64,000 nt of DNA from Fen-1258 sp964449775 (GTDB lineage: Bacteria; Bacteroidota; Ignavibacteria; Ignavibacteriales; Melioribacteraceae): assembly GCA_964449775.1 (NCBI GenBank), contig CAYVBQ010000009.1, forward strand, positions 1 to 64,000, in the 5' to 3' direction. How positions within the stretch are numbered: position 1 is the stretch's first letter; the number at the start of each line of letters is the position of its first letter. Shown piece by piece: positions 41,372 to 50,606 of this stretch. The notes below the pieces were generated by a model. That model made no database searches. It was not told the origin of the DNA and saw only the letters and a program-made list of their open reading frames with translations. The position numbers and the translations under genes were made by a program.

Positions 41372-43908
41372 TCAAAATTATGAAACTGAAATACATTGCT
41401 ATTTTATTCGTTGTAACCGATTTTATCTTTTGCACAATTCCGGTTACTGGACAAAGCGGCAAAAAGAAATTGGAAATTAATTTTAGGGGTGATGCAAAGA
41501 TTGAAGTTGGTAGTCATTTCGTTGGAGTGGAATTCCATCATAGTTATCCAGTTCCCCAACGCTTCAGTTTTTACTATCCTGTTGCAAATAGTATCGATTT
41601 GAGCACTGATTACTGGCGGCGCGATACTACATTTGCAATGGACATAGGACTTAAGTTTGGTGATCAAGAAGTTGAGTGGCTCAGCAAACAAAGTCTACCT
41701 TTTGAGCTGACACCTTTCTCTGTTCAATTTAACAAGAGAGATCAAGAAAAAGCAATTGACATATCATACCGTTTTACCAAAAATAAACCTGCTGTTGTTA
41801 TTAATTACATCATTACAAATAAATCTGATTCGGCGAAGGAAATAGAATTTTATACGAATCACGCTTTATCGTTTAGAACAAGTCACACATTTAAACTGAA
41901 AAATGAAATTCAAGCAGAAGTAGCGGAAAAGGGGAATGTAGTTTATGCAGATTATAATGACTACGAAACACAAAATTCTCAACTCTTTATTCTGAATGTT
42001 GGAGAAAAACCTACGGATTGGCAAGTAAGTGATTTGGATAAAAAGAATAAAAACAATTATGAAGCGCAATTCGCTAACAGAAAATTAATTTTTGGTCCAA
42101 CCGTAAATTTTCTTTATAAGAAAAAATTGAAACCGAATGAAAAACTGGTTATTACTCAAATAGTTGGGACATGTAAACAGAGTGAGCGGAGAAAAATTGT
42201 ACGTTATCTGAAAGAGAATTATACAAAAGAAACTGTAGCATTTGAAAGTTCTGTTCTATCTAAGATTAATGACAATGCAACTTTCAAGACCGGGGATAAG
42301 TATTTAGATCGTTCGGTACTGTGGGCGAAAACAATACTCGAAGTGAATAAACATTACATTGATGGTGAAATTGTTCCCATGCCCTGTCCCGCCGAATACA
42401 ATTTCTATTTCACTCACGATGTTTTATTGACAGATCTCGCAGCAGTAAAATTTGATCTTGAAAGAGTAAAAAAAGATTTGAAGTTCATCATAAAACTTGC
42501 AAACAAAGACAAAATAATTCCTCACGCTTATTACTGGAAAGATTCATCTTTTGTTACCGAATTCGCCGACCATGATAATTGGAATAATTTTTGGTTTATT
42601 ATTGTCGCATCAGAATATCTAAAATACTCGGGGGATAAAGAATTTGTATTGCAACTTTTTCCTTATATAGAAAAATCTCTCACACAATCCATGCTCACAA
42701 AAGGTGATGATGATTTAATGTGGTCATATCGCCCAGACTGGTGGGATATTGGTAGGAGGTACGGGCAGAGGAGTTATATGACGATTCTGGCTATCAAGGC
42801 AATTCGCTCTTTTCTTTATTTATCAAGCGCATTGGATAAAGATCCGCAAAAATTGATACAACTCGAACAGCTTTCGGAACAGATGAAGAAAAATCTTTCA
42901 GCAAAGTTGTGGTTGGACGAATTCAAATACCTAATGAACTATTCCGAGCCTGGCAAAATTGATGAGCATTATTACAGCGGTTCACTTTTATCCGCACATT
43001 ACTCATTGCTGGATTCTTCAAAGATTTCAAAACTCGTCACAACAGCAAAACAAAAGATTATGGACCCGAAGCTTGGAGTTTATACAGTATTTCCAATGGA
43101 TTTTGATCAGTTACAAGATTATTGGCATTTTGTAAACAATGAAGCCGGGGATCAATTCTATTATATCAACGGAGGAATCTGGACTCATTCAAATGCCTGG
43201 TACGCCCTTGCTTTAATGGCGGATAAAAAGAAGGAAGAAGCATATAGGTTTATTAAAGATGTAATGACCATAGACGGAATAATGAACGGACCAAACGGTC
43301 AACCGGCGATGTATGAAGTTCGAAATGGAAACTATAACGATCCCAAAACATATGGGACTGTTGATAAGCCGCAATTTATGTGGGCTGCGGGATGGTATCT
43401 TTATTCTATCTATCATCTATTCGGATTAAGTGATAATGATTGGAATATTTCTTTTGATCCTTTCCTTCTAAAAGAACAAAAAGGATGTTCTTTTGATCTA
43501 AACGTTAATGGTAATCTTGCCGCCGTAAAATTGGGAAGAAATAAGTTTGGACAAATAAGTATTGACGGAAAAGAAATGTACTCTTTCATTATTCCACAAA
43601 CTCTAAGAAGAGCTAATAAAATCAATATTGCTTTGGGGGTTCTCCGGAACTCTTACTTGAAAAACACAAATTCGGTTTTAAATAAATGTGATTTTGATAA
43701 GAATAAAAACGAAATGATAATATACCTCGAGGCTTTCAAGGGACATCAGAACGAAACTGTAATCATTTCAAATCAAATGCCGGATGAAGTTTTTTTGAAC
43801 GGAAATAAAATTGAAAATGTCACCGTTCAAAAGACAAAAAGTGAATACCAAATTAAAGTGGATTTTACTCATCAAAATAAAATCGATCAATTAATTATAA
43901 AATTCTAA
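41368..43908 (+). CDS. Secreted six-hairpin glycoside hydrolase/phosphorylase-like protein (clan GH-L-like)
   Basis: The product has 846 residues. ATG 41368 overlaps the GH130 stop; ATG 41380 gives a tidier signal peptide (MKLKYIAILFVV, cleavage near VTGQ). An N-terminal beta-sandwich (about 30-290) is followed by an (alpha/alpha)6 domain with DRSVLWAKTIL, PAEYNFYFTHDVLLTDLAAV, DLMWSYRPDWWDIG, YYINGGIWTHSNAWYALALM and KPQFMWAAGWYLYSIYHLFGL. This order, sandwich, barrel and NGGIWTH motif, recalls GH94/GH65-type proteins, but I cannot assign a family. It is probably periplasmic and cleaves imported oligosaccharides. Confidence 0.7.
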   Translation: MIKIMKLKYIAILFVVTDFIFCTIPVTGQSGKKKLEINFRGDAKIEVGSHFVGVEFHHSYPVPQRFSFYYPVANSIDLSTDYWRRDTTFAMDIGLKFGDQEVEWLSKQSLPFELTPFSVQFNKRDQEKAIDISYRFTKNKPAVVINYIITNKSDSAKEIEFYTNHALSFRTSHTFKLKNEIQAEVAEKGNVVYADYNDYETQNSQLFILNVGEKPTDWQVSDLDKKNKNNYEAQFANRKLIFGPTVNFLYKKKLKPNEKLVITQIVGTCKQSERRKIVRYLKENYTKETVAFESSVLSKINDNATFKTGDKYLDRSVLWAKTILEVNKHYIDGEIVPMPCPAEYNFYFTHDVLLTDLAAVKFDLERVKKDLKFIIKLANKDKIIPHAYYWKDSSFVTEFADHDNWNNFWFIIVASEYLKYSGDKEFVLQLFPYIEKSLTQSMLTKGDDDLMWSYRPDWWDIGRRYGQRSYMTILAIKAIRSFLYLSSALDKDPQKLIQLEQLSEQMKKNLSAKLWLDEFKYLMNYSEPGKIDEHYYSGSLLSAHYSLLDSSKISKLVTTAKQKIMDPKLGVYTVFPMDFDQLQDYWHFVNNEAGDQFYYINGGIWTHSNAWYALALMADKKKEEAYRFIKDVMTIDGIMNGPNGQPAMYEVRNGNYNDPKTYGTVDKPQFMWAAGWYLYSIYHLFGLSDNDWNISFDPFLLKEQKGCSFDLNVNGNLAAVKLGRNKFGQISIDGKEMYSFIIPQTLRRANKINIALGVLRNSYLKNTNSVLNKCDFDKNKNEMIIYLEAFKGHQNETVIISNQMPDEVFLNGNKIENVTVQKTKSEYQIKVDFTHQNKIDQLIIKF

Positions 43909-43941
43909 GACAAGATATTGTTGAAGAGAGATTCGGAAGCA

Positions 43942-46398
43942 ATGCAAGAACAAATTTACTTAAACGGAAATTGGCAATTTAGATTGGGTGATAACGTGTC
44001 ATCGTCGGTACCTAAACAATTCAAAAAGCATAAACGTTGGATAAATGCGATAGTGCCGGGAACTATTCATACAGATTTATTCAACAACAAGCTTATCGAT
44101 GATCCGTTTTATTCTAACAACGAATTAAAACTCGGTTGGATTTCCGAATCAGATTGGGTTTACAAAACCATTTTTGATCTGCCGTCTACACCTAACAATC
44201 AACTCCCGATTATGTTAGTATTTGATGGTATTGATACGGTCGCAACAGTATACTTGAATGATATTAAAGTTGGTTTTACCATGAATATGTTTTTGAAATA
44301 CGAATTTGATGTGACAAAGTATCTGAAACCTCAAAAGAATGAACTAAAGATTATTTTCCAGTCGCCAATAACATTCAGCCAATCGGAAGAGCTTAAATAC
44401 GGAAAGCTTCCAGTCGCACTGAATTCAAACCGCGTATACATAAGAAAGGCACAGTATTCTTTTGGCTGGGATTGGGGTCCATCCTTCCCAACAATGGGTA
44501 TTTGGCGGAACGTCTATTTACTTAAAGAAGATAAAAGCAGAATAGATGATTTCCGTTTTAACACGATTGAAATAACGAATAATATGGCGCTTATAGAAAT
44601 AAAATTTGATCTAAAGAAATATATTGATGAAAAGCTTCAAGCGAGAATAACTTTAAAAGGCAGCGAGTTCAATTGTGAAAAGGTTATAGATGATTTGAGA
44701 GATGAAAACACAGTTAAGATCGAAGTAAAGAATCCAAAACTTTGGTGGCCCAACGGTTATGGAGAACAGCATTTATATGAAATAGAAATCGAGCTCTTTG
44801 ATAATTCTCATAACTTAATTGATTTACTAAAAAAGAAAATTGGAATTAGAAAAATTGAATTGCAGCTCGAAGAGAATGGAAAACAAACATTTGGATTTAT
44901 TGTAAATGGGAAAAAGATCTTTGCAAAAGGAGTAAACTGGATTCCGGGCGATGCATTTTTACCGAGAGTGACTAATGATAAGTATACAACTCTTCTTAAA
45001 TATGCTAAAAATGGTAATATGAATATTGTAAGAGTATGGGGTGGAGGAGTTTACGAAAATGATCTGTTTTATGAATTATGCGATGAACTTGGCTTATTGA
45101 TTTGGCATGATTTCATGTTCGCTTGCGGTTCTTATCCTGAACATAAAGAATTTTTAAATAATCTTGAAGAGGAAATCCAGTACAATGTAAACCGTCTACA
45201 ATATCATCCTTCGATTGCGATATGGTGCGGAAATAATGAGAACGAATGGATTTGGATGCAAGAGCAAAAGACAAATTACAAATTGATGCCGGGTTATAAA
45301 ATTTATCATGAAAAAATTCCCACTATGCTTAAAAACCTTGATCCGATGCGTACTTATTGGCCTTCGTCACCTTTCGGATTTGATGAAGATCCTAATTCGC
45401 AGACGAGCGGCAACAGACATCAATGGGATATATGGAGTAGATGGATAGACTACACAAAAGTTGTATCCGATGATAGTTTGTTTATTACAGAATTTGGTTT
45501 TCAAGGACCTGCGAACAAATCAACATTTGAAAAATATCTACCGAAGCAAGAGAGAAAAATTCAAAGCGAAGTTTTTGAGTTCCATAACAAACAAATTGAA
45601 GGACCCGAAAGAGTTACCCGGTTTTTAAGCGCGCATCTTCCATTAACTGCCCGATGGGATGAATATATTTTTCTAACACAACTCAACCAAGGATTTGCGC
45701 TCAAAATGTGTCTCGAGCATTGGCGGTTCAATCAACCGACAACAAACGGAAATATTATCTGGCAGCTTAACGATACATGGCCGGCCACTAGCTGGGCATT
45801 GATTGATAGTGAGCTGAAACCTAAAATGGCTTATTACTTTGTTAAAAATTCTTTTGCACCAATTGCTGTCGGTTTCAAAACCCATGAAATTTTTTTTGAA
45901 ATATTAGGACTAAATCAAACAAGTAAAGATTTTGTTGGAAGACTTGAAATGTTAACACTTGATTCGGCAAGCGGGAAAATAATTAAAAAACAAAAAATAT
46001 TGGTACGGCTTAATCATGAGTCAATTGCAGTTTTGGCAAAATTAGGAAAAACAGATTTTCTTGATGATTCCAATCTTGTGATCATTTCTCTTTATGATGA
46101 GAAGAAAAATTTAGTTCACAGAAATGTCCAAATCTTCAAACCGTGGAAATATCTAACTCTTCCTAAAGCAAAGGTAAAAGTAAATCTAAAAGAAAAAAGA
46201 GGGGAGCAATTCGCAGTTGTTACTGCAAACAAACCGGCTTTCTTTGTTGATCTTATTTCTACTGACGGTGAATTCTCTGATCGTGGATTTATTGTATTGC
46301 CTAAAGAAAAAATTAAGGTAGGTTTTCGTTCCCCTAGAAAGAAACCCGCTAAGAAAAAAATAAATGTGTATTCATTGAATAATTTCTTAGGGAACTAA
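43942..46398 (+). CDS. GH2 beta-mannosidase
   Basis: The product has 818 residues from ATG 43942; TTG 43918 and 43921 are in-frame alternatives. It shows the GH2 order: sugar-binding jelly roll (LNGNWQF, GTIHTDLFNN, FDGIDTVATVYLND), immunoglobulin-like domain, then a TIM barrel. In the barrel, WCGNNENEW holds the acid/base E433 and FITEFGFQG holds the nucleophile E517. The WDWGPSFPTMGIWR segment (about 176-189) and the NNENE form are typical of beta-mannosidases rather than beta-galactosidases. No signal peptide, so it is cytoplasmic. It removes terminal mannose from beta-1,4-linked oligosaccharides and is the clearest clue to the locus substrate. Confidence 0.92.
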   Translation: MQEQIYLNGNWQFRLGDNVSSSVPKQFKKHKRWINAIVPGTIHTDLFNNKLIDDPFYSNNELKLGWISESDWVYKTIFDLPSTPNNQLPIMLVFDGIDTVATVYLNDIKVGFTMNMFLKYEFDVTKYLKPQKNELKIIFQSPITFSQSEELKYGKLPVALNSNRVYIRKAQYSFGWDWGPSFPTMGIWRNVYLLKEDKSRIDDFRFNTIEITNNMALIEIKFDLKKYIDEKLQARITLKGSEFNCEKVIDDLRDENTVKIEVKNPKLWWPNGYGEQHLYEIEIELFDNSHNLIDLLKKKIGIRKIELQLEENGKQTFGFIVNGKKIFAKGVNWIPGDAFLPRVTNDKYTTLLKYAKNGNMNIVRVWGGGVYENDLFYELCDELGLLIWHDFMFACGSYPEHKEFLNNLEEEIQYNVNRLQYHPSIAIWCGNNENEWIWMQEQKTNYKLMPGYKIYHEKIPTMLKNLDPMRTYWPSSPFGFDEDPNSQTSGNRHQWDIWSRWIDYTKVVSDDSLFITEFGFQGPANKSTFEKYLPKQERKIQSEVFEFHNKQIEGPERVTRFLSAHLPLTARWDEYIFLTQLNQGFALKMCLEHWRFNQPTTNGNIIWQLNDTWPATSWALIDSELKPKMAYYFVKNSFAPIAVGFKTHEIFFEILGLNQTSKDFVGRLEMLTLDSASGKIIKKQKILVRLNHESIAVLAKLGKTDFLDDSNLVIISLYDEKKNLVHRNVQIFKPWKYLTLPKAKVKVNLKEKRGEQFAVVTANKPAFFVDLISTDGEFSDRGFIVLPKEKIKVGFRSPRKKPAKKKINVYSLNNFLGN

Positions 46399-46399
46399 A

Positions 46400-49300
46400 A
46401 TGTGCGGGTTCTGTTATAGGATAATTAAAAAAAACAAAAGCATTTGGATACTCTTCATTGTTTTGTTCGCATCTTCACCCGGTTCATTCATTAATGCTCA
46501 GCAACTGAATATCCCCCGTATCGAAAAAATGCCAAATTTGCCGTCGCCCTACAATATGCGAGATTGGAAAAAAGTTACATTAGGTTATGATTCGCTTGTT
46601 TATAATTTTAACCTCACGGGGCAATACCTTCCGCTAATTACGCTTAAAACAAACACTATTAATTATCCTGAACACAGTAGTTTTGGTCTTCATACAGTAG
46701 TAGGCACCACATCACCATCTTCTGCAGAAGCTATAAATCTAATACCGGCTACAAATGGAGCCTCTTTGGTCGGCATCAATAAAAGTAATCAGGACGGATA
46801 TAATTGGGTATTGATGTGTGAAGAATATTTTAATAAAGCAAATAATGCAAATGTTTATCTGAATCATCCCACCGGCAGCAATTGGGATGATTGGTGGTAT
46901 GATGTGATGCCAAATATATTTTTCTATCAACTATATGATCAATATCCTGTTATCGGTGATTTTTCTAATCAATTTTCGATAGTTGCCGATCGATGGTTGG
47001 CTGCGGTAAAAGCGATGGGAGGAAGCACAACCCCCTGGCAGACTCCTTATATGAATTATCGTGCATTTAATCTTATGACGATGAAACCACTTTCATCCGG
47101 CGTAGTTGAACCGGAAGCTGCCGGCGCTATTGCCTGGATACTCTACAATGCTTATTTGGAAACCAAAAATGAAAAATACAGAATCGGCGCTGAATGGTGT
47201 TTGGAATTTCTCAATTCTTTGGCTTCTAATCCTTCGTACGAATTACAATTATCTTATGGTACTTATACAGCTGTAAGAATGAATGCAGAATTAGGTACAA
47301 CGTATAATATTTCGAAAATAATAAATTGGTGTTTTGATGTCGGGCCACTTCGCCAATGGGGCGCAATTCTTGGCAAATGGGGAGGTTATGACGTTAACGG
47401 TTTAATTGGTGAAGTAAATGGATCTAATGATTACGCTTTTCTGATGAATACATTTGAGCAAGTAGGAGCGCTTGTTCCATTAGTACGCTATGATGACCGT
47501 TATGCGCGTGCAATTGGGAAATGGGTTTTGAATGCTGCTAATTCTGCAAGATTGTTTTACACTAATTATCTTCCAGATCAAAATCAAGATAGTGAAGAAT
47601 GGGCGCATCAGTACGATCCTAATTCTTACATCGGACATGAAGCACTTCGTCAAGTGCAGTTAGCAAGTCCTTATGCTACCGGAGATGCTATCAGCGGAGG
47701 TTGGGGAATGACTAATCTTGCCCTTTATGGTTCATCGCACGTTGGAATATTAGGCGGAATCATCGACACAACGAATATTTCAATGATATTAAAATTAGAT
47801 TTACTTAAGACTGATTATTTCCATAAGAACGCTTTTCCAAGTTTTCTGTATTATAATCCTTATTCATCTGAAAAATCAGTTGTTATAAATGTTGGTAATG
47901 AAACACGCGATATCTATGATGCTGTTTCTAATACAATATTAAAATCAGCAGTAACGGGAGAAACAGCAATTCTAATTCCAGCCGATGCTGCAGTCATTGC
48001 GGTAATCATCCCGGCTGGTAGCACAATTTCATTCGATCTTGATAAAGCTTTTGTTAACGATATTATAATCGATTATTCATCAGGTCAGGTTATTCGTAAC
48101 AATCCACCTCGAATTAAATCGCTCTCTACTGAGAAGCAGGTTATAATATTAGGAGATTCTTCCAAGATATATTGTTCGGCAGTTGATATTGATAATGATC
48201 AGGTGAATTATGAATGGTCTGTTTCAGATGGAAGTATTTCCGGAACAGGACCTATTGTGACATGGTTGACTCCTTCAACTCCCGGGAAATATTCAATCAA
48301 ATGTACAATCAGCGATAATAATGGAGGTGTAGTTACTGATTCTATATTAATTGATGCTGTGGAATTCATCAATACTCCCCCGGCAATAAACAGAATAACC
48401 GCACATCCAAGAAAAATTCATCCCGGTTCAAATACTACAATTAATTGTGTTGCATCAGATCCTGATGGAGATACGCTAAATTACAACTGGTCCGCAGCCT
48501 TTGGAATCTTATCCGGGAATGGTTCTTCTGTCATCTGGACGGCGCCGGTTAACGCAGGTAATTATTATATAATTTGTTCAGTAAATGATGGTCGTGGGGG
48601 AGTAGCACTTGATAGTATCGGTGTTTCTGTCCGGGATACCACAATTAAGCAGACAGGAGACCTTGTAGCATTTTATCCTTTTAGTGGTAATGCTAATGAT
48701 GTAAGCGGGTTTAATAATAATGGGACAGTTTCGGGTGCTGCATTAATTACTGACCGCTGGGGAAATGCTGCGAGTGCGTACACCTTTGATGGGATAAATG
48801 ACAATATTAGGTTTTCGAGTAGTTCGAGCTTAAATTTTCAGAATGCTATAACAATTAATTTCTGGATAAAAGTCGGAGAGTTTTACGATAGGGAGGCTTA
48901 TCCTCTTTCTCACGGTAATTGGGAAAACCGATGGAAAGTATCAATTACAAATAAACATATAAGATGGACCATCAATACTAACGTGGGGATAAAAGATCTT
49001 GATTCAGAAACAGAGTTGATTAAAAATAATCTTTACAATGTCACTGTACTTTATGATGGAATTGATTATGAGATTTATATTAATGGTGAATTAGATGCAT
49101 TTTCTTCTTTCTCTGGATTGATACTAACAACTCCGATTGATTTAATGATCGGGCAAGTGCTTCCCGGCAATACTCAATATAATTTTAAAGGTGTTCTTGA
49201 CGATATTAGAATTTACGATTATGCTCTATCCGTCGATGAAATTCAAAAGTTGTATGATTTCAAAACTAATGTAGAAGAACAAAATAAATTGCCTGCTCAG

Positions 49301-49603
49301 TTCATGTTATATCAGAACTATCCGAATCCGTTCAATCCGGAAACAACAATTCAATACACAATTCCATCCGTAGAGACTCGCCGTGGCGAGTCTTTACAAC
49401 ATGTTATTTTAAGAGTGTATGATGTTTTAGGAAGAGAAGTAGCTACGCTTGTCAATGAAGAACAATCTGTTGGAATATATAAAGTGAATTTTAATGTAAC
49501 GTATATTTCAAATCTGAGCAACAGACTACCTAGCGGTGTTTATTTCTACAGATTAACGACTGACAAATATTCATCAACAAAAAAGATGTTGCTTCTCAAA
49601 TAA
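46400..49603 (+). CDS. Large modular T9SS-secreted protein: catalytic-type helical domain, two Ig/PKD-like, LamG, sorting domain
   Basis: The product has 1067 residues with a signal peptide ending INAQ (about residue 34). The first 500 residues are Trp/Tyr-rich and helical (NWDDWWYDVMPNIFFYQLYD, GAIAWILYNAYLETKNEKYR, EWAHQYDPNSYIGHEALRQV), as in (alpha/alpha)6 hydrolases or lyases; the family is not identified. Two cadherin/PKD-like repeats follow (about 565-745; the pairs YEWSVSDGSISGTGP and YNWSAAFGILSGNG). A concanavalin-like LamG domain is next (about 755-955; DLVAFYPFSGNANDVSG). The T9SS domain closes the protein (MLYQNYPNPFNPETTIQYTI to STKKMLLLK) and contains a small palindromic insert. 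Likely acts on polysaccharide outside the cell. Confidence 0.8.
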   Translation: MCGFCYRIIKKNKSIWILFIVLFASSPGSFINAQQLNIPRIEKMPNLPSPYNMRDWKKVTLGYDSLVYNFNLTGQYLPLITLKTNTINYPEHSSFGLHTVVGTTSPSSAEAINLIPATNGASLVGINKSNQDGYNWVLMCEEYFNKANNANVYLNHPTGSNWDDWWYDVMPNIFFYQLYDQYPVIGDFSNQFSIVADRWLAAVKAMGGSTTPWQTPYMNYRAFNLMTMKPLSSGVVEPEAAGAIAWILYNAYLETKNEKYRIGAEWCLEFLNSLASNPSYELQLSYGTYTAVRMNAELGTTYNISKIINWCFDVGPLRQWGAILGKWGGYDVNGLIGEVNGSNDYAFLMNTFEQVGALVPLVRYDDRYARAIGKWVLNAANSARLFYTNYLPDQNQDSEEWAHQYDPNSYIGHEALRQVQLASPYATGDAISGGWGMTNLALYGSSHVGILGGIIDTTNISMILKLDLLKTDYFHKNAFPSFLYYNPYSSEKSVVINVGNETRDIYDAVSNTILKSAVTGETAILIPADAAVIAVIIPAGSTISFDLDKAFVNDIIIDYSSGQVIRNNPPRIKSLSTEKQVIILGDSSKIYCSAVDIDNDQVNYEWSVSDGSISGTGPIVTWLTPSTPGKYSIKCTISDNNGGVVTDSILIDAVEFINTPPAINRITAHPRKIHPGSNTTINCVASDPDGDTLNYNWSAAFGILSGNGSSVIWTAPVNAGNYYIICSVNDGRGGVALDSIGVSVRDTTIKQTGDLVAFYPFSGNANDVSGFNNNGTVSGAALITDRWGNAASAYTFDGINDNIRFSSSSSLNFQNAITINFWIKVGEFYDREAYPLSHGNWENRWKVSITNKHIRWTINTNVGIKDLDSETELIKNNLYNVTVLYDGIDYEIYINGELDAFSSFSGLILTTPIDLMIGQVLPGNTQYNFKGVLDDIRIYDYALSVDEIQKLYDFKTNVEEQNKLPAQFMLYQNYPNPFNPETTIQYTIPSVETRRGESLQHVILRVYDVLGREVATLVNEEQSVGIYKVNFNVTYISNLSNRLPSGVYFYRLTTDKYSSTKKMLLLK
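49370..49397. repeat. Palindromic element inside a T9SS domain
   Basis: GTAGAGACTCGCC (49370-49382), GT, GGCGAGTCTTTAC (49385-49397) form an inverted repeat with one mismatch in 13. It codes for VETRRGESLQ, an insert not present in the other two sorting domains of the window, between YTIPS and the VYDVLGREV strand. Confidence 0.75.
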
Positions 49604-49617
49604 TAAGGAGTTTGATT

Positions 49618-50589
49618 ATGAAATACACTCATCTAGGAAGATCGGGTCTGCAAGTAAGCAGGTTATGTTTAGGCACAATGAACTTCGGTTCATTTACTTC
49701 AGATTCCGATAGTTTTTTAATTATGGATGAATCTCTGAATCTTGGAATTAATTTTTTTGATACTGCAAATGTTTATGGCAATGAAAAAGGGGTGGGTTAT
49801 ACAGAGTCGCTGATTGGGAAATGGTTTGCACAAGGAGGAGGTAGAAGAGATAAAATCGTTTTAGCGACTAAAGTTCATAATAAAATGGGAAATGGCGTCA
49901 ATGATCAAAAGCTTTCTGCATATCATATTAAAAAGGCGTGTGAAGATAGTTTGAAAAGATTGCAAACAGACCACATTGATTTATATCAAATGCATCATGT
50001 GGATAGAGATACTCCTTGGGAAGAAATATGGCAAGCAATGCAACAACTTATACAGGATGGGAAAATAATTTATACAGGCAGCAGTAATTTTGCCGCTTGG
50101 AATATTGTTGAAGCAAATTATAAAGCCAAAGAAAAAAGTTTGTTAGGTTTAATATCAGAGCAAAGTATTTATAGTTTATTAAATCGTCATATTGAATTGG
50201 AAGTTATTCCAGCATGCAGAGCACAAGGGGTTGGTATCATTCCGTGGAGCCCTTTAGGCGGAGGAATATTAGGAGGAATAATTAAAAAACAGTTTTCCGG
50301 AAGAACGAGGAGAGGAGAACTTGATAACAAGGTTCAGAAGATGAAAAATCAATTAGAGTCGTATGAAAAATTATGTGAAGATTTAGGAGAAGCACCAGCA
50401 AATGTTGCTTTAGCTTGGATGTTAAAAAATGAAACAATTGCTTCTCCAATAATTGGTCCGAGAACTATTGAGCAAGTGAGAGAAACTTTAAGAGCTGTTG
50501 AAATTAAGCTAGACGACGCCACAATGAAAAAATTGGATGAGATTTGGCCTGGTCCGGGCAATCAAGCCCCAGAAGCTTATGCATGGTAA
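49618..50589 (+). CDS. Aldo/keto reductase
   Basis: The product has 323 residues from ATG 49618, 7 bases after AAGGAG. The AKR TIM barrel shows the catalytic tetrad regions: FFDTANVYG (Asp and Tyr), VLATKVHNK (Lys) and LYQMHHVDRDTPWEEIW (His). The NADP-binding end reads IIGPRTIEQVRETLRAVEI. It resembles the YajO/YghZ-like branch of the AKR family, which acts on sugars and aldehydes. Position near the end of the glycan locus suggests reduction of a sugar-derived carbonyl, but no substrate can be given. Confidence 0.9.
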   Translation: MKYTHLGRSGLQVSRLCLGTMNFGSFTSDSDSFLIMDESLNLGINFFDTANVYGNEKGVGYTESLIGKWFAQGGGRRDKIVLATKVHNKMGNGVNDQKLSAYHIKKACEDSLKRLQTDHIDLYQMHHVDRDTPWEEIWQAMQQLIQDGKIIYTGSSNFAAWNIVEANYKAKEKSLLGLISEQSIYSLLNRHIELEVIPACRAQGVGIIPWSPLGGGILGGIIKKQFSGRTRRGELDNKVQKMKNQLESYEKLCEDLGEAPANVALAWMLKNETIASPIIGPRTIEQVRETLRAVEIKLDDATMKKLDEIWPGPGNQAPEAYAW

Positions 50590-50606
50590 AATCAAGAGGG
50601 ATAAAA

